Assembly (NCBI GenBank): GCA_910575495.1 | Contig: CAJTFS010000002.1 | Location: 1-64,000, forward strand | Reading direction: 5' to 3' | Length of the DNA: 64,000 nt | From: Bacteroidales bacterium | Lineage (GTDB): Bacteria; Bacteroidota; Bacteroidia; Bacteroidales; Rikenellaceae | In this document: piece by piece, positions 1 to 8,154 of the stretch | How positions within the stretch are numbered: the first letter of the stretch is position 1 | Layout of the letters: every line of letters begins with the position of its first letter | Translations under genes and position numbers: made by a program | Notes under the pieces: model-generated | What the model saw: the letters and a program-made list of their open reading frames with translations, nothing else | What the model was told of the DNA's origin: nothing | Database searches by the model: none

Positions 1-2
1 TG

Positions 3-116
3 GTAAGTGTTTCTCTTACAGAGACTTTACCGCTTGGGGAACTCTTTGACAAACCTAACAACAATATTATCAATGAGCTTGATGATTCAAGTGAACCAAA
101 TTTGTTTAATTGTTAA
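3..116 (+). CDS. C-terminal end of an unidentified protein (partial)
   Basis: An open frame enters from the left edge and stops at TAA 114-116, giving about 37 residues that are polar and acidic (Asn/Asp/Glu-rich) at the end. No motif is recognisable. Base composition is AT-rich like the next genes up to about 2.8 kb and unlike the GC-rich remainder, so it probably belongs to the same integrated element. Only the tail is visible, so no function can be given. Confidence 0.45.
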   Translation, partial: VSVSLTETLPLGELFDKPNNNIINELDDSSEPNLFNC

Positions 117-153
117 ACTTATATAAACCGTCCACAATTTTTAGTGGACACAC

Positions 154-840
154 ATGTTTTCTGCATATAAAGTGAAGTACACATTTAGGGTTTTTGATAT
201 GAGAATCCCGAGCGATTCAGATTATGCTTCCGAAGTATTAGTTCAAACCATTAGGCGATTACCTTTGGTGTTAGCGTGTAGCTTTATCGTAAAAAATCCA
301 TCAGATGTATTTAAACCAGAGTATGTAATACCACAAATGCTTATAGAAACTATAATTTGTAATAATAGAAAAATTACACAATGCGAAAAAAGTAGAATTG
401 ATCCAGATGTAATATGGGGCGTTATATACACATCAACCCATATTAGTAAGGATTTTCCATATGGTAGACATTTTTTGGAAAATATTGTTCTACCTGTTAT
501 TGAAAGTAACAACCCTTCTAATTACTGTCATTGTCTAGCATCATTATTTGATATATCACAGCCGCTATGTTATGAATATGAATCTTTGAAAGAGAATACA
601 TCTTGTATATTTTGGGAGATAGATGAAGAGAAAACTGATGAGGAAAAACTAAAAGAACAATATGGGCAATCAAAGATGGGGTATCTTGAAGAAAAACTAA
701 AGAACGCACAATTTGGAATGTTAGATCATATCGTTATAGATTGTCCTGACAGTGGTATTGTATTAGATCATGCAGGAACACCTATTAACATTAAAATTCG
801 ATCTAGCGGCCCATATAAAATAGAACTAATAGATTCTTAA
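154..840 (+). CDS. Hypothetical protein, AT-rich accessory region
   Basis: A 228-residue soluble-looking protein with no signal peptide or membrane segment. I recognise no family. The C-terminal third holds a charged stretch rich in Glu/Lys (about residues 145-185), possibly helical or coiled, followed by a short beta-rich end. The ATG at 154 lies just after an inverted repeat (GTCCAC 130-135 / GTGGAC 144-149) that could be the previous gene's terminator or an operator. Codon use is strongly AT-biased, unlike the rest of the window, which points to horizontal acquisition with the neighbouring recombinase remnant. Probably cargo of a mobile element; function unknown. Confidence 0.7.
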   Translation: MFSAYKVKYTFRVFDMRIPSDSDYASEVLVQTIRRLPLVLACSFIVKNPSDVFKPEYVIPQMLIETIICNNRKITQCEKSRIDPDVIWGVIYTSTHISKDFPYGRHFLENIVLPVIESNNPSNYCHCLASLFDISQPLCYEYESLKENTSCIFWEIDEEKTDEEKLKEQYGQSKMGYLEEKLKNAQFGMLDHIVIDCPDSGIVLDHAGTPINIKIRSSGPYKIELIDS

Positions 841-961
841 AATAGTGATGCATAGGATGTTGTAGTGGTATATATTAATTGCTTATCAGATATTGGTGTA
901 TTTTTAGCAAGCGATAAGCTTTTGATACCGGTAGGTATTTTCTATGCCACCTGTGCCACAA

Positions 962-1003
962 TAGAAAAAGAAAGTCCGACATAGGCTAACCTACATCGGA
1001 CTT
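962..1003 (-). terminator. Rho-independent terminator of the recombinase/RhuM-like pair
   Basis: An inverted repeat, AAGTCCGA (972-979) with TCGGACTT (996-1003), continues inward as TAGG/CCTA around a CTAA loop. On the minus strand the stem is followed by a T-rich run (TTTCTTTTTC). It sits 15 bases past the stop of the minus-strand gene ending at 1018. Confidence 0.75.
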
Positions 1004-1017
1004 CTATGTTGGGGGTA

Positions 1018-1377
1018 TCAGCAATTATAAGTGTTAGCAGAGCTTATTGGAATAAATAGCGATATGTCCCTCTGCTTGAAGGCAACTTTGATAAACCATT
1101 TTCTAAATGCAGCAGAATGTCCTGTATCTATTTGATAAGACAGGGCTATAATCATATCGAGATTATACACATCGGCATTATTTCCATTCTCCAATTTGAT
1201 GTACTTGCAAACTTCGTAACTCTTCAAAATATTGGCTTTCAGAATTCTTTTGATTGCTGCATGGATAGCTCCAGCCGTTGTATAAAACAAGTCTGCAAGT
1301 TCCCAAGTGGTCATCCATATTTCACCATCGGAAATATGGATGCCTTGTCCGTTGTTTGTTATGATTCCTCGTTTCAT
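1018..1377 (-). CDS. RhuM-like / phage-type DNA-binding protein
   Basis: A 119-residue protein. The N-terminal half looks like a helix-turn-helix (residues about 22-50, 'TTWELADLFYTTAGAIHAAI'). The C-terminal part has the RhuM-type signature, roughly 'VYNLDMIIALSYQIDT' then 'FRKWF' (residues about 70-95), seen in RhuM/virulence-type proteins of genomic islands and phages. Its start lies 9 bases after the restored stop of the broken recombinase, and the two read in the same direction, so they were probably co-transcribed. The likely role is DNA binding within the mobile element; the real activity of RhuM-like proteins is unknown. It is shorter than full RhuM proteins, so it may be a domain-sized member. 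Confidence 0.65.
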   Translation of the reverse strand: MKRGIITNNGQGIHISDGEIWMTTWELADLFYTTAGAIHAAIKRILKANILKSYEVCKYIKLENGNNADVYNLDMIIALSYQIDTGHSAAFRKWFIKVAFKQRDISLFIPISSANTYNC

Positions 1378-1386
1378 AGCTACAAT

Positions 1387-2492
1387 TTATTTGAGTGATA
1401 TTTTATTGGCTGTCTCTCGCTTCTTGGCATTTACGAGGTCAGCATATATTTGAGTAGTGGACACGTTCTTATGCGTCAGCATCTTTGAAACCGTGTAGAT
1501 GTCTGTACCTAAAGAGATTTGGATGACGGCGTAGGAATTCTGAAGCAATGGAAGCTTATCGATTTCGTTATTCCGGCTTTTTTAAGCCAGTTTTTGAGTG
1601 GATAATTAATCATGCTTCGTTTCAATCCCTTGAATACTTCGCCTGTTCCGGGCGTACCGCATAGTTCGTAGGCTTCGTAACTGATGGGGAGTGTAGCTTC
1701 CGTTTGAGTTTTTTGTGTTCTGATACGCAAGCAATAGCCTTGGTCGGGAGCGATAGTGAAGTCTTCCCATTGCAGGTTTAGAATATCACTGATGCGTAAC
1801 CCTGTCAGACAAGCGAATAGAGAAGCCGCTTTCAATACGGGGATGTCGCAAGGAGTGGCAGCGAGTTGTTTCACTTCGTCCAATGTCAGATATTCCTTCT
1901 TTACATCTTGCGGCTCAATCTTATCAAGGTAATCGTTGATGTTTTCACGAAACCACTTGTCCCGATAGGCAATTTTCAACAATCCTCTGAATGTAGAGTA
2001 GTAGCCGGATGCCGAATTGAGAGATATGGGGCGGTTGCTGTGTTTGAGTTGCTTGGCGTTCAACAGATACTCACGGAACTTCTTGCATAAATCCACATTC
2101 ACATCGCCAAAGGTACATTGCCCTTTGACGAAGTTGTAGAAATGCTGATAAACGAATTGCAATTTCTGGTCTTTGTTCAGGCACATCTTTTTGAAGTAGG
2201 CGAGGAAATCGGCTTTTTGCTTGGTTTTATCCAAGAAACCGAACTCTTCGTTAATGAGTGATTGTATTCTGATACAACGAATAGCCTCTGCCTTGTTCAA
2301 CATGTCGTTGTTGAACTCACGTTCCATCTCGTTCTTAGGATGGGCATAGATGTAGATACCGAGGTATTCCCTGCGGCTCATCTGCATCGTTTCGGGGTTA
2401 CGGACTGCCGGATAATAATCCAGATACAAGGAGATACGATTATTCTGAATCGCTCTCTGACGAACTGTTACTTTTGTACATGTGTGGGACAT
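1387..2492 (-). pseudogene. Tyrosine recombinase/integrase, broken by a -1 frameshift
   Basis: Bacteroidetes-type phage integrase: an N-terminal Arm-like region, a SAM-like core-binding domain (about residues 100-195) and a C-terminal catalytic domain. 'TGLRISDIL' carries the first catalytic Arg and 'ISFHCFR' is the HxxR box. Immediately after that Arg one base is missing (near 1541-1545), so the frame ends at 1509 after a nonsense tail. In the shifted frame the protein resumes as 'SYAVIQISLGTDIYTVSKML', then 'THKNVSTTQIYADL' with the last His and the nucleophilic Tyr, ending at 1387. The span of 1106 bases is one short of 369 codons. Without the shift it would be about 368 residues, normal for the family. 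It should be inactive unless the shift is programmed or a sequencing error. It marks the region as an integrated element. Confidence 0.88.
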
Positions 2493-2576
2493 ACTGTTTA
2501 ATATTTAGAGTTTTACATTTGTATGGTGCAAAGGAATAAGGTGATTCAATGGTGGGTACATTCACCGAAAAATAAC

Positions 2577-2804
2577 TTATTCAATCTTTGGGGCGGCAAG
2601 TAGTTTATCCAATTCAGGTTTGGAGATAAACGTGTATTTGCCTTTCTTGACCTTCGGGATATTATGATACTTTGCATAGTGATAGAGTTGGTCACGGGTG
2701 AGATTGAACTTCTCCATCGCTTCGGCTACCGTATAGTATTGCGGTTCTTCGGGTGCTGCCACACCTTTGGCTATATCCACGTGCTTCTTGGAGTAGTACA
2801 CCAT
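2577..2804 (-). CDS. Small helix-turn-helix (excisionase-like) protein
   Basis: A 75-residue protein with a MerR/excisionase-type winged HTH: 'YYTVAEAMEKFNLTRDQLYH' forms the helix-turn-helix and 'IPKVKKGKYTFISKPELDKL' the wing. Such proteins commonly lie upstream of Bacteroidetes tyrosine recombinases and act as directionality factors or regulators. I chose the ATG at 2804 because AAGGAGG lies just upstream; an in-frame ATG at 2825 would add seven residues. It is transcribed toward the recombinase remnant, about 85 bases away. The match is to the fold only, so 'excisionase' is an inference from position. Confidence 0.7.
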   Translation of the reverse strand: MVYYSKKHVDIAKGVAAPEEPQYYTVAEAMEKFNLTRDQLYHYAKYHNIPKVKKGKYTFISKPELDKLLAAPKIE

Positions 2805-2860
2805 GATGCCCTCCTTCTTTAGCATTCTTGGCGATGCAGAAAGAGAAAGAGCCTGCTATA

Positions 2861-3417
2861 ATTGTCATGTTGAGCGAAGCGAAACATCTATTTTGGGCAA
2901 GGTTACAGATTCTTCGTCGCTATGCTCCTCAGAATGACAAACTACTGAACTGTTCGCAAACTCCGCAGCAGACTGGAATAAGCAACTGGCGGCAACGCAG
3001 AAAGGTAGAGGGAAAAGATGTGCGATTTGTTCGCAAATCTACCAACGTCGAATGCAAGCCGAATTCATAGAATCCGGAGCTCTTAGACGGGTAATTGCAG
3101 TTTACAGAGCTAAACACCGGCTTCAGCCGTGCGAGCCGAAGCCCCGCCCTGCGGAGGCTCGCAGAATTTACAAATCCCCGTTCTTAACGGGGCTCGCCCC
3201 GCTGGCTTCGGCACGAGAACACCTCCCGTACCTCTGTCAAAACCGGACTCGGCTGCGGTTCATTCGACGCCGTGAATTACCCAAACAACTATTTCTTATC
3301 AACCCTCCCGCGCCATTACGCTGCCAGCGGACTGCTGAATCTACTACCTCTCTGACAAAGAGCCGTAACCCTTGTCACTCCGGGTGTGAAGTTGCCGGGA
3401 GCGAAGATAGTGCAAAG
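2861..3417 (+). repeat. Composite non-coding repeat, block A (R1-R2-R3-R4)
   Basis: About 600 bases without a credible gene, built of modules that recur in blocks B, C and D. R1 is a MITE-like inverted repeat at 2861-2942 (TGTCAT.. to ..AATGACA). R2 is at 2948-3022 (core CTCCGCAGCAGACTGGAA). R3 is at 3117-3218, with stem GCCGAAGCC 3135-3143 / GGCTTCGGC 3204-3212 and an inner hairpin CCCCG 3176-3180 / CGGGG 3188-3192. R4 is at about 3290-3417 (core TGACAAAGAGCCGTAACCCT). Block A reads in the same direction as block D and opposite to B and C. It has no lectin cassette: the integrated element begins where one would be expected. Confidence 0.8.
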
Positions 3418-3424
3418 CGGGAGA

Positions 3425-3464
3425 AAAACAAACAGAAAGCGACCCGGGAATAGTCCCGGGTCGC
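3425..3464 (-). terminator. Terminator of the DUF4861 gene
   Basis: Perfect 11-bp stem GCGACCCGGGA (3439-3449) / TCCCGGGTCGC (3454-3464) with loop ATAG. On the minus strand it is followed by TTTCTGTTTG. It lies 50 bases past the stop at 3515. Confidence 0.85.
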
Positions 3465-3514
3465 AACGGATGGCTGAAAGGGTAGGGATCGCAGAAAAAT
3501 CCCTGCCTGCGAAA

Positions 3515-4624
3515 CTATCTGACGATTTTGACCTGGAGAGGTTCGGCCAGCGACGCCGAGAACTCGGCCGTCATCCGCTCCCATTGCTCCATGTCGTCGA
3601 TGCCGCCCTTGCTCCAGCCCGAGCCGGCATAGTAGACCAGCGGTTCGCCGTCGGCCGCCGTCTTCACGGCCAGCGCATGCCCCAGCGTGTCGGGCAGAAT
3701 CTCGGCTCCGGGCAGTACGATGGCCAGGTAGATGTCGCCGTCGCGTGCGGGGTCGTCGGAGTCCGAGGCGGCTTCGCGCAGGGCCAGCCAGCCGGCGCCT
3801 TGGGCGAATTCCTTGACGTCATGACGCACGACGCCTGCCGCGATCGGCATCTCGGCGCCCGTATAGCGGTTTTCCATGCGCGAGAAGTGCGAGCCTGCAT
3901 CGAGCGAGATGGTCTTCACAAGCGCCACTTCCTTGCCGTCGACTTCGAACGGAGCGTAGGTCAGTTCCACCGTGGTGCGGATCGGGCCGTTGTCGAGCGT
4001 GCGCTGCCCGGCGTAGTTGTGGCCCATCATCCAGAATTTGCCGCCCACGAAGGGAAGCGAAGCGCCCGAACCCAGCGTGACGCCCACTTTGTAGCAGTCC
4101 ATGCCGTCGCCGTAGTCGTGGTGGTAGTTGCCGCGGGCGTAGCGTTCGTCGATCACCAGCCGGTCGGTCGACTTCACCCACACGTCGATGCCCGGCGTGA
4201 TGAGTTTCTCGGGCGAGGTCTCCAGCGCCGGACCGTAGAGGCGGTAGGCCACCTTGTCGTTTTCCCACGCATAGTCGTCGTAGCGTTCGGGCACCTGACG
4301 GCCGTAGACCTTGGATTCGAACTCCTTGCGTTCGCCCGCCGAAACGGTGAAGCGCAGGGTCCGGCCGGGTTCGGCGTCGGCCTGGAAGATCAGCGACTGC
4401 GGCGTTTCGCTGCCGGCATAGATCGTCTGCGAGGGAATCTGTTCTCCCTCGTCGTTGAGAACAACGACGTTTTCGGGCTTCACGCCGCGGAGTTCCGACC
4501 AGGCGATCTCCACCGTGCGGTCGTGCGCCACCGACTGCGATGCATTGGTCACTTCGATTCGTACGTCGTGCGTACAGGAAGCCAGCGCCAGCAGGGCGGC
4601 TCCCAGGATGATTGAGCGGTTCAT
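3515..4624 (-). CDS. DUF4861-family lipoprotein of the pectin locus
   Basis: A 369-residue protein. The start at 4624 gives a lipoprotein signal peptide (MNRSIILGAALLALASC, Cys17 being lipidated); an in-frame upstream extension to 4723 lacks a signal peptide and is rejected. The mature part is beta-rich and resembles DUF4861 proteins, which occur in Bacteroidetes polysaccharide loci, often pectin-related, and whose activity is not well established. It is transcribed divergently from uxaC, sharing a ~185-bp AT-rich promoter region that has a TATTTTTA box (4776-4783) facing uxaC. Probably surface or periplasmic and acting on pectin fragments (inference from context). Confidence 0.75.
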   Translation of the reverse strand: MNRSIILGAALLALASCTHDVRIEVTNASQSVAHDRTVEIAWSELRGVKPENVVVLNDEGEQIPSQTIYAGSETPQSLIFQADAEPGRTLRFTVSAGERKEFESKVYGRQVPERYDDYAWENDKVAYRLYGPALETSPEKLITPGIDVWVKSTDRLVIDERYARGNYHHDYGDGMDCYKVGVTLGSGASLPFVGGKFWMMGHNYAGQRTLDNGPIRTTVELTYAPFEVDGKEVALVKTISLDAGSHFSRMENRYTGAEMPIAAGVVRHDVKEFAQGAGWLALREAASDSDDPARDGDIYLAIVLPGAEILPDTLGHALAVKTAADGEPLVYYAGSGWSKGGIDDMEQWERMTAEFSASLAEPLQVKIVR

Positions 4625-4808
4625 GATGTTGTTGCCAAATTGGTTTCGTTCGTCGTGCGGCAAAAATACGGACTTTTCGCTTACCGGCCAATCGAAGTGG
4701 CAAATAATGCATTCTTTCGGCAAATATTATACTTTATTTGGTAATTTTTCACATTGGCGATTCGCATATAATTGCTATTTTTACAAACTGAAAAACTGCA
4801 TACCTATC

Positions 4809-6221
4809 ATGAAACAGTTCAACGACGACAATTTTTTGTTGCAAACTTCTGCTGCAGAGCGTCTTTACCACGATCATGCAGCCAAAATGCCGATCATCGA
4901 CTACCACTGCCACCTGATTCCCGAGTATGTGGCTTCGAACCACCGTTTCGACAACTTGTCGAAGATCTGGCTGGAGGGCGACCATTATAAGTGGCGTGCG
5001 ATGCGCACCAACGGCGTCGACGAGCGTTACTGCACGGGCAAGGATACTTCCGACTGGGAAAAGTTCGAAAAGTGGGCCGAGACGGTGCCCTATACCATGC
5101 GTAATCCGCTCTACCACTGGACCCACCTCGAGCTCAAGACGGCTTTCGGCGTCTCGAAGCTCCTCAATCCCCAGACGGCGCGCGAGATCTACGATTGCTG
5201 CACCGAGCAGCTGCAGAAGCCCGAGCGTTTCGCCCGCGGTTTGATGCAGCACTACAATGTCGAGGTCGTCTGCACGACGGACGATCCCGTCGATTCGCTG
5301 GAGCACCATATCAAGGTCGCCAAGGACGGCTTCGCCGTGCGGATGCTGCCCACGTGGCGCCCCGACAAGGCCATGGCCGTCGAGGTGCCCGCCAATTTCC
5401 GCGCCTACATGGAGAAGCTTTCCGAGGTCTCGGGCGTCTCGATCAGCAAGTTCGCCGACGTCATCGACGCCCTGCGCGTGCGGCATAAGTTCTTCGGGGA
5501 GGTCGGCTGCCGCCTCTCCGACCACGGCATCGAGGAGTTCTACGCCGAGGATTACACGCAGGCCGAGATCGACGCCATCTTTAATAAGGTGTACGGCGGT
5601 ACGGAGCTGTCGCGCGAGGAGATCCGCAAGTTCAAGACGGCCATGATGGTCGAGTTCGCCGTTATGGACCACGAGACGGGTTGGACGCAGCAGTTCCACT
5701 ACGGTGCCATCCGCGACAACAATTCGCGCATGTTCAGGCAGTTGGGTCCCGATACCGGTTTCGATTCGATCGGCGACTTCACCGTCGGCAAGACCATGTC
5801 CAAGTTCTTCGACATGCTCGACCGCAACGACAAACTCACCAAGACCATCATCTACAACCTCAATCCCCGCGACAACGAGTTGGTCGCCACCATGCTGGGC
5901 AACTTCCAGGACGGCCGCTACGGCGCCGGCAAGATCCAGTTCGGGTCGGGCTGGTGGTTCCTCGACCAGAAGGACGGCATGGAGAAGCAGATGAATGCGC
6001 TTTCGACGCTGGGTCTGCTGAGCCGCTTCGTGGGCATGCTCACCGATTCGCGGTCGTTCCTTTCCTACCCGCGCCACGAGTATTTCCGCCGTACGCTCTG
6101 CAACCTCCTGGGCAACGACATCGAGCAGGGACTGCTCCCCGCTTCCGAGATCGACTTCATCGGCCGCGAGATCGTCGAGGGCGTCTGCTACCGCAATGCC
6201 AAGAACTATTTCAAATTCTAA
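4809..6221 (+). CDS. uxaC: Glucuronate/galacturonate isomerase UxaC
   Basis: Uronate isomerase of 470 residues, the usual length, converting D-galacturonate to D-tagaturonate (and glucuronate to fructuronate) in the cytoplasm. It is an amidohydrolase-fold enzyme; the metal-site motif 'IDYHCHLIP' is near residue 30. The ATG at 4809 begins MKQFNDDNFLLQ, typical of the family; the longer open frame upstream is not coding. It is first in a one-direction run uxaC-kdgK-eda-MFS-uxaB-uxaA that together complete galacturonate catabolism. No fructuronate reductase or mannonate dehydratase is present here, so galacturonate is the likely substrate. Confidence 0.96.
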   Translation: MKQFNDDNFLLQTSAAERLYHDHAAKMPIIDYHCHLIPEYVASNHRFDNLSKIWLEGDHYKWRAMRTNGVDERYCTGKDTSDWEKFEKWAETVPYTMRNPLYHWTHLELKTAFGVSKLLNPQTAREIYDCCTEQLQKPERFARGLMQHYNVEVVCTTDDPVDSLEHHIKVAKDGFAVRMLPTWRPDKAMAVEVPANFRAYMEKLSEVSGVSISKFADVIDALRVRHKFFGEVGCRLSDHGIEEFYAEDYTQAEIDAIFNKVYGGTELSREEIRKFKTAMMVEFAVMDHETGWTQQFHYGAIRDNNSRMFRQLGPDTGFDSIGDFTVGKTMSKFFDMLDRNDKLTKTIIYNLNPRDNELVATMLGNFQDGRYGAGKIQFGSGWWFLDQKDGMEKQMNALSTLGLLSRFVGMLTDSRSFLSYPRHEYFRRTLCNLLGNDIEQGLLPASEIDFIGREIVEGVCYRNAKNYFKF

Positions 6222-6239
6222 ACAAACTGTCATAACCCT

Positions 6240-7259
6240 ATGAAAATCGTCACTTTGGGTGAGATCATGCTGCGTCTCTCGACGCCCGGCAACACCCGTT
6301 TCGTTCAGTCCGATTCGTTCGATGTCGTCTATGGCGGCGGCGAGGCCAATGTGGCTGTCAGCTGCGCCAACTACGGCCACGAAGCCTACTTCGTCACCAA
6401 GTTGCCCAAGCACGAGATCGGTCAGTCGGCTGTCAATGCGTTGCGCAAGTACGGTGTCCGCACCGACTTCATCGCCCGCGGCGGCGACCGCGTAGGTATC
6501 TACTACCTCGAGACGGGTGCTTCGATGCGTCCTTCGAAGGTCATCTACGACCGCGCCCACTCGGCCATCGCCGAGGCCGACGTCGCCGACTTCGATTTCG
6601 ACGCCGTCATGGAGGGTGCCCAGTGGTTCCATTGGTCGGGTATCACGCCGGCCATCTCCGACAAGGCCGCCGAGCTCACCCGCCTGGCCTGCGAGGCCGC
6701 CAAGCGTCACGGCGTTACGGTTTCGGTCGACCTCAATTTCCGCAAGAAGCTCTGGACCAAGGAGAAGGCCCAGTCGATCATGCGTCCTCTGATGCAGTAC
6801 GTCGACGTCTGCATCGGCAACGAGGAGGACGCCGAGCTGTGCCTCGGTTTCAAGCCCGACGCCAACGTCGAGGGCGGCGAGACCAACGCCGAGGGCTACA
6901 AGGGTATCTTCAGACAGATGGCCGAGACGTTCGGGTTCAAATATGTCATCTCTACGCTCCGCGAGTCCTTCTCCGCCACGCACAACGGTTGGAAAGCCAT
7001 GATCTACAACGGCAAGGAGTTCTACGAGTCGAAGCGTTACGACATCGATCCCATCGTCGACCGCGTCGGCGGCGGCGACTCGTTCTCGGGCGGCATCATC
7101 CATGGCCTGCTCACCAAGCCCACGCAGGGCGAGGCCCTCGAGTTCGCCGTGGCCGCTTCGGCGCTGAAGCACACCATCAACGGCGACTTCAACCTCGTTT
7201 CGGTCGAGGAGGTCGAGAGCTTGGCCGGCGGCAACGCCAACGGCCGCGTGCAGCGATAA
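6240..7259 (+). CDS. kdgK: 2-dehydro-3-deoxygluconokinase (KDG kinase)
   Basis: PfkB/ribokinase-family sugar kinase, 339 residues, that phosphorylates 2-keto-3-deoxygluconate to KDPG with ATP. 'YGGGEANVAVSCANYG' near residue 35 is the sugar-binding N-terminal motif and 'VDRVGGGDSFSGGIIHGLL' near residue 280 is the PfkB signature with the catalytic Asp. It starts 18 bases after uxaC, so it is likely on the same transcript. It supplies the substrate of the aldolase encoded next. Confidence 0.95.
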   Translation: MKIVTLGEIMLRLSTPGNTRFVQSDSFDVVYGGGEANVAVSCANYGHEAYFVTKLPKHEIGQSAVNALRKYGVRTDFIARGGDRVGIYYLETGASMRPSKVIYDRAHSAIAEADVADFDFDAVMEGAQWFHWSGITPAISDKAAELTRLACEAAKRHGVTVSVDLNFRKKLWTKEKAQSIMRPLMQYVDVCIGNEEDAELCLGFKPDANVEGGETNAEGYKGIFRQMAETFGFKYVISTLRESFSATHNGWKAMIYNGKEFYESKRYDIDPIVDRVGGGDSFSGGIIHGLLTKPTQGEALEFAVAASALKHTINGDFNLVSVEEVESLAGGNANGRVQR

Positions 7260-7311
7260 CTGACTGAATACTGAATAATGAAAGGTGGAGGATCCGGCGC
7301 CGCGGGCGCCG

Positions 7312-7363
7312 TTTCATCGGCGGCTCGCGCCAAAAAGCGCGATCCCCGCAGCCGCCGATGAAA
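7312..7363 (+). repeat. Covarying hairpin element H, copy 1
   Basis: Long two-part hairpin between kdgK and eda. Outer stem TTTCATCGGCGGC (7312-7324) / GCCGCCGATGAAA (7351-7363); inner stem TCGCGC (7325-7330) / GCGCGA (7337-7342); 3' bulge TCCCCGCA (7343-7350). Copies at 26976, 36235 (minus) and 36946 keep the shape and the bulge while the stems change by compensatory substitutions. Confidence 0.8.
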
Positions 7364-7417
7364 AGCCCCTTTTGTCGGATGCCCGGTATTTTCCTCGTTT
7401 CCCGCAAAAAAAACTTG

Positions 7418-7457
7418 CGCTTTTCACCTTTCACCTTTAACTTTTCACTTTTAATTA
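7418..7457 (+). repeat. Degenerate heptad-type repeat before eda
   Basis: Tandem CTTTTCAC/CTTTCAC units run almost to the eda start codon at 7459. The same unit in reverse complement (AAAAGTG) is tandem at 22872-22941, and related tracts occur at 29033-29055 and 36299-36330. Confidence 0.7.
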
Positions 7458-7458
7458 A

Positions 7459-8127
7459 ATGGCAAGATTCAATAAGTCTCAGGTCATGGAGGCCATCGGC
7501 AAGACCGGTATGGTCCCCGTGTTCTACCACGCCGACGCCGAGATCGCCAAGCAGGTGCTCAAAGCCTGCTACGAGGGCGGCGTCCGCGCTTTCGAGTTCA
7601 CCAACCGCGGCGACTTCGCTTCGGAGGTCTTCATCGAGTTGGTGAAGTTCGCCGCCAAGGAGTGCCCTGACATGGTGCTGGGCATCGGTTCCATCGTCGA
7701 CGCTCCCACGGCCGCCCTCTACATGCAGTACGGCGCCAACTTCGTCGTCGGTCCCTACCTCAATCCCGAGGTCGCCAAGGTGTGCAACCGCCACCTCGTG
7801 CCCTACACCCCCGGCTGCGGCTCCGTCACGGAGATCGGCATGGCCCAGGAGCTGGGTTGCGACCTTACGAAGGTCTTCCCCGCAGGCAACGTCGGCGGTC
7901 CGTCGTTCGTCAAGAACGTCAAGGCGCCCCTGCCGTGGTCCAATATCATGGCTACGGGAGCCGTCGAACCCACCGAGGAGAACCTCACCGCCTGGTTCAA
8001 GGCCGGCGTCTTCTGCGTGGGCATGGGTTCGCAGCTCTTCCCCAAGGAGGTCATCGCCGCCAAGGAGTGGAAGGCCATCACCGAGAAATGCCGTTTCGCC
8101 CTCGGCGTCATCGCCGCCGTGCGCTAA
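7459..8127 (+). CDS. eda: KDPG/KHG aldolase
   Basis: Bifunctional 4-hydroxy-2-oxoglutarate / 2-dehydro-3-deoxy-phosphogluconate aldolase, 222 residues, that cleaves KDPG to pyruvate and glyceraldehyde-3-phosphate. It is a TIM-barrel enzyme: '[13 protein letters not shown]' carries the catalytic-site Glu region near residue 45, and the Schiff-base Lys should be in the '[20 protein letters not shown]' stretch near residues 140-160 (assignment by family pattern). It is preceded by a ~200-base spacer with hairpin H and a repeat, so it could have its own promoter or processing site. It forms the last step of the galacturonate route. Confidence 0.94.
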   Translation: MARFNKSQVMEAIGKTGMVPVFYHADAEIAKQVLKACYEGGVRAFEFTNRGDFASEVFIELVKFAAKECPDMVLGIGSIVDAPTAALYMQYGANFVVGPYLNPEVAKVCNRHLVPYTPGCGSVTEIGMAQELGCDLTKVFPAGNVGGPSFVKNVKAPLPWSNIMATGAVEPTEENLTAWFKAGVFCVGMGSQLFPKEVIAAKEWKAITEKCRFALGVIAAVR

Positions 8128-8154
8128 GCGTTCAATCCATCTAACCTCGAACCG

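Noticed and set aside
2861..3417. CRISPR array in the repeat-rich intergenic blocks
   Set aside because: Repeats are long, diverse and dispersed, with no regular short repeat/spacer periodicity and no cas genes.
4749..7172. Long minus-strand frame opposite uxaC and kdgK
   Set aside because: Same antisense artefact; both plus-strand genes are full-length and recognisable.
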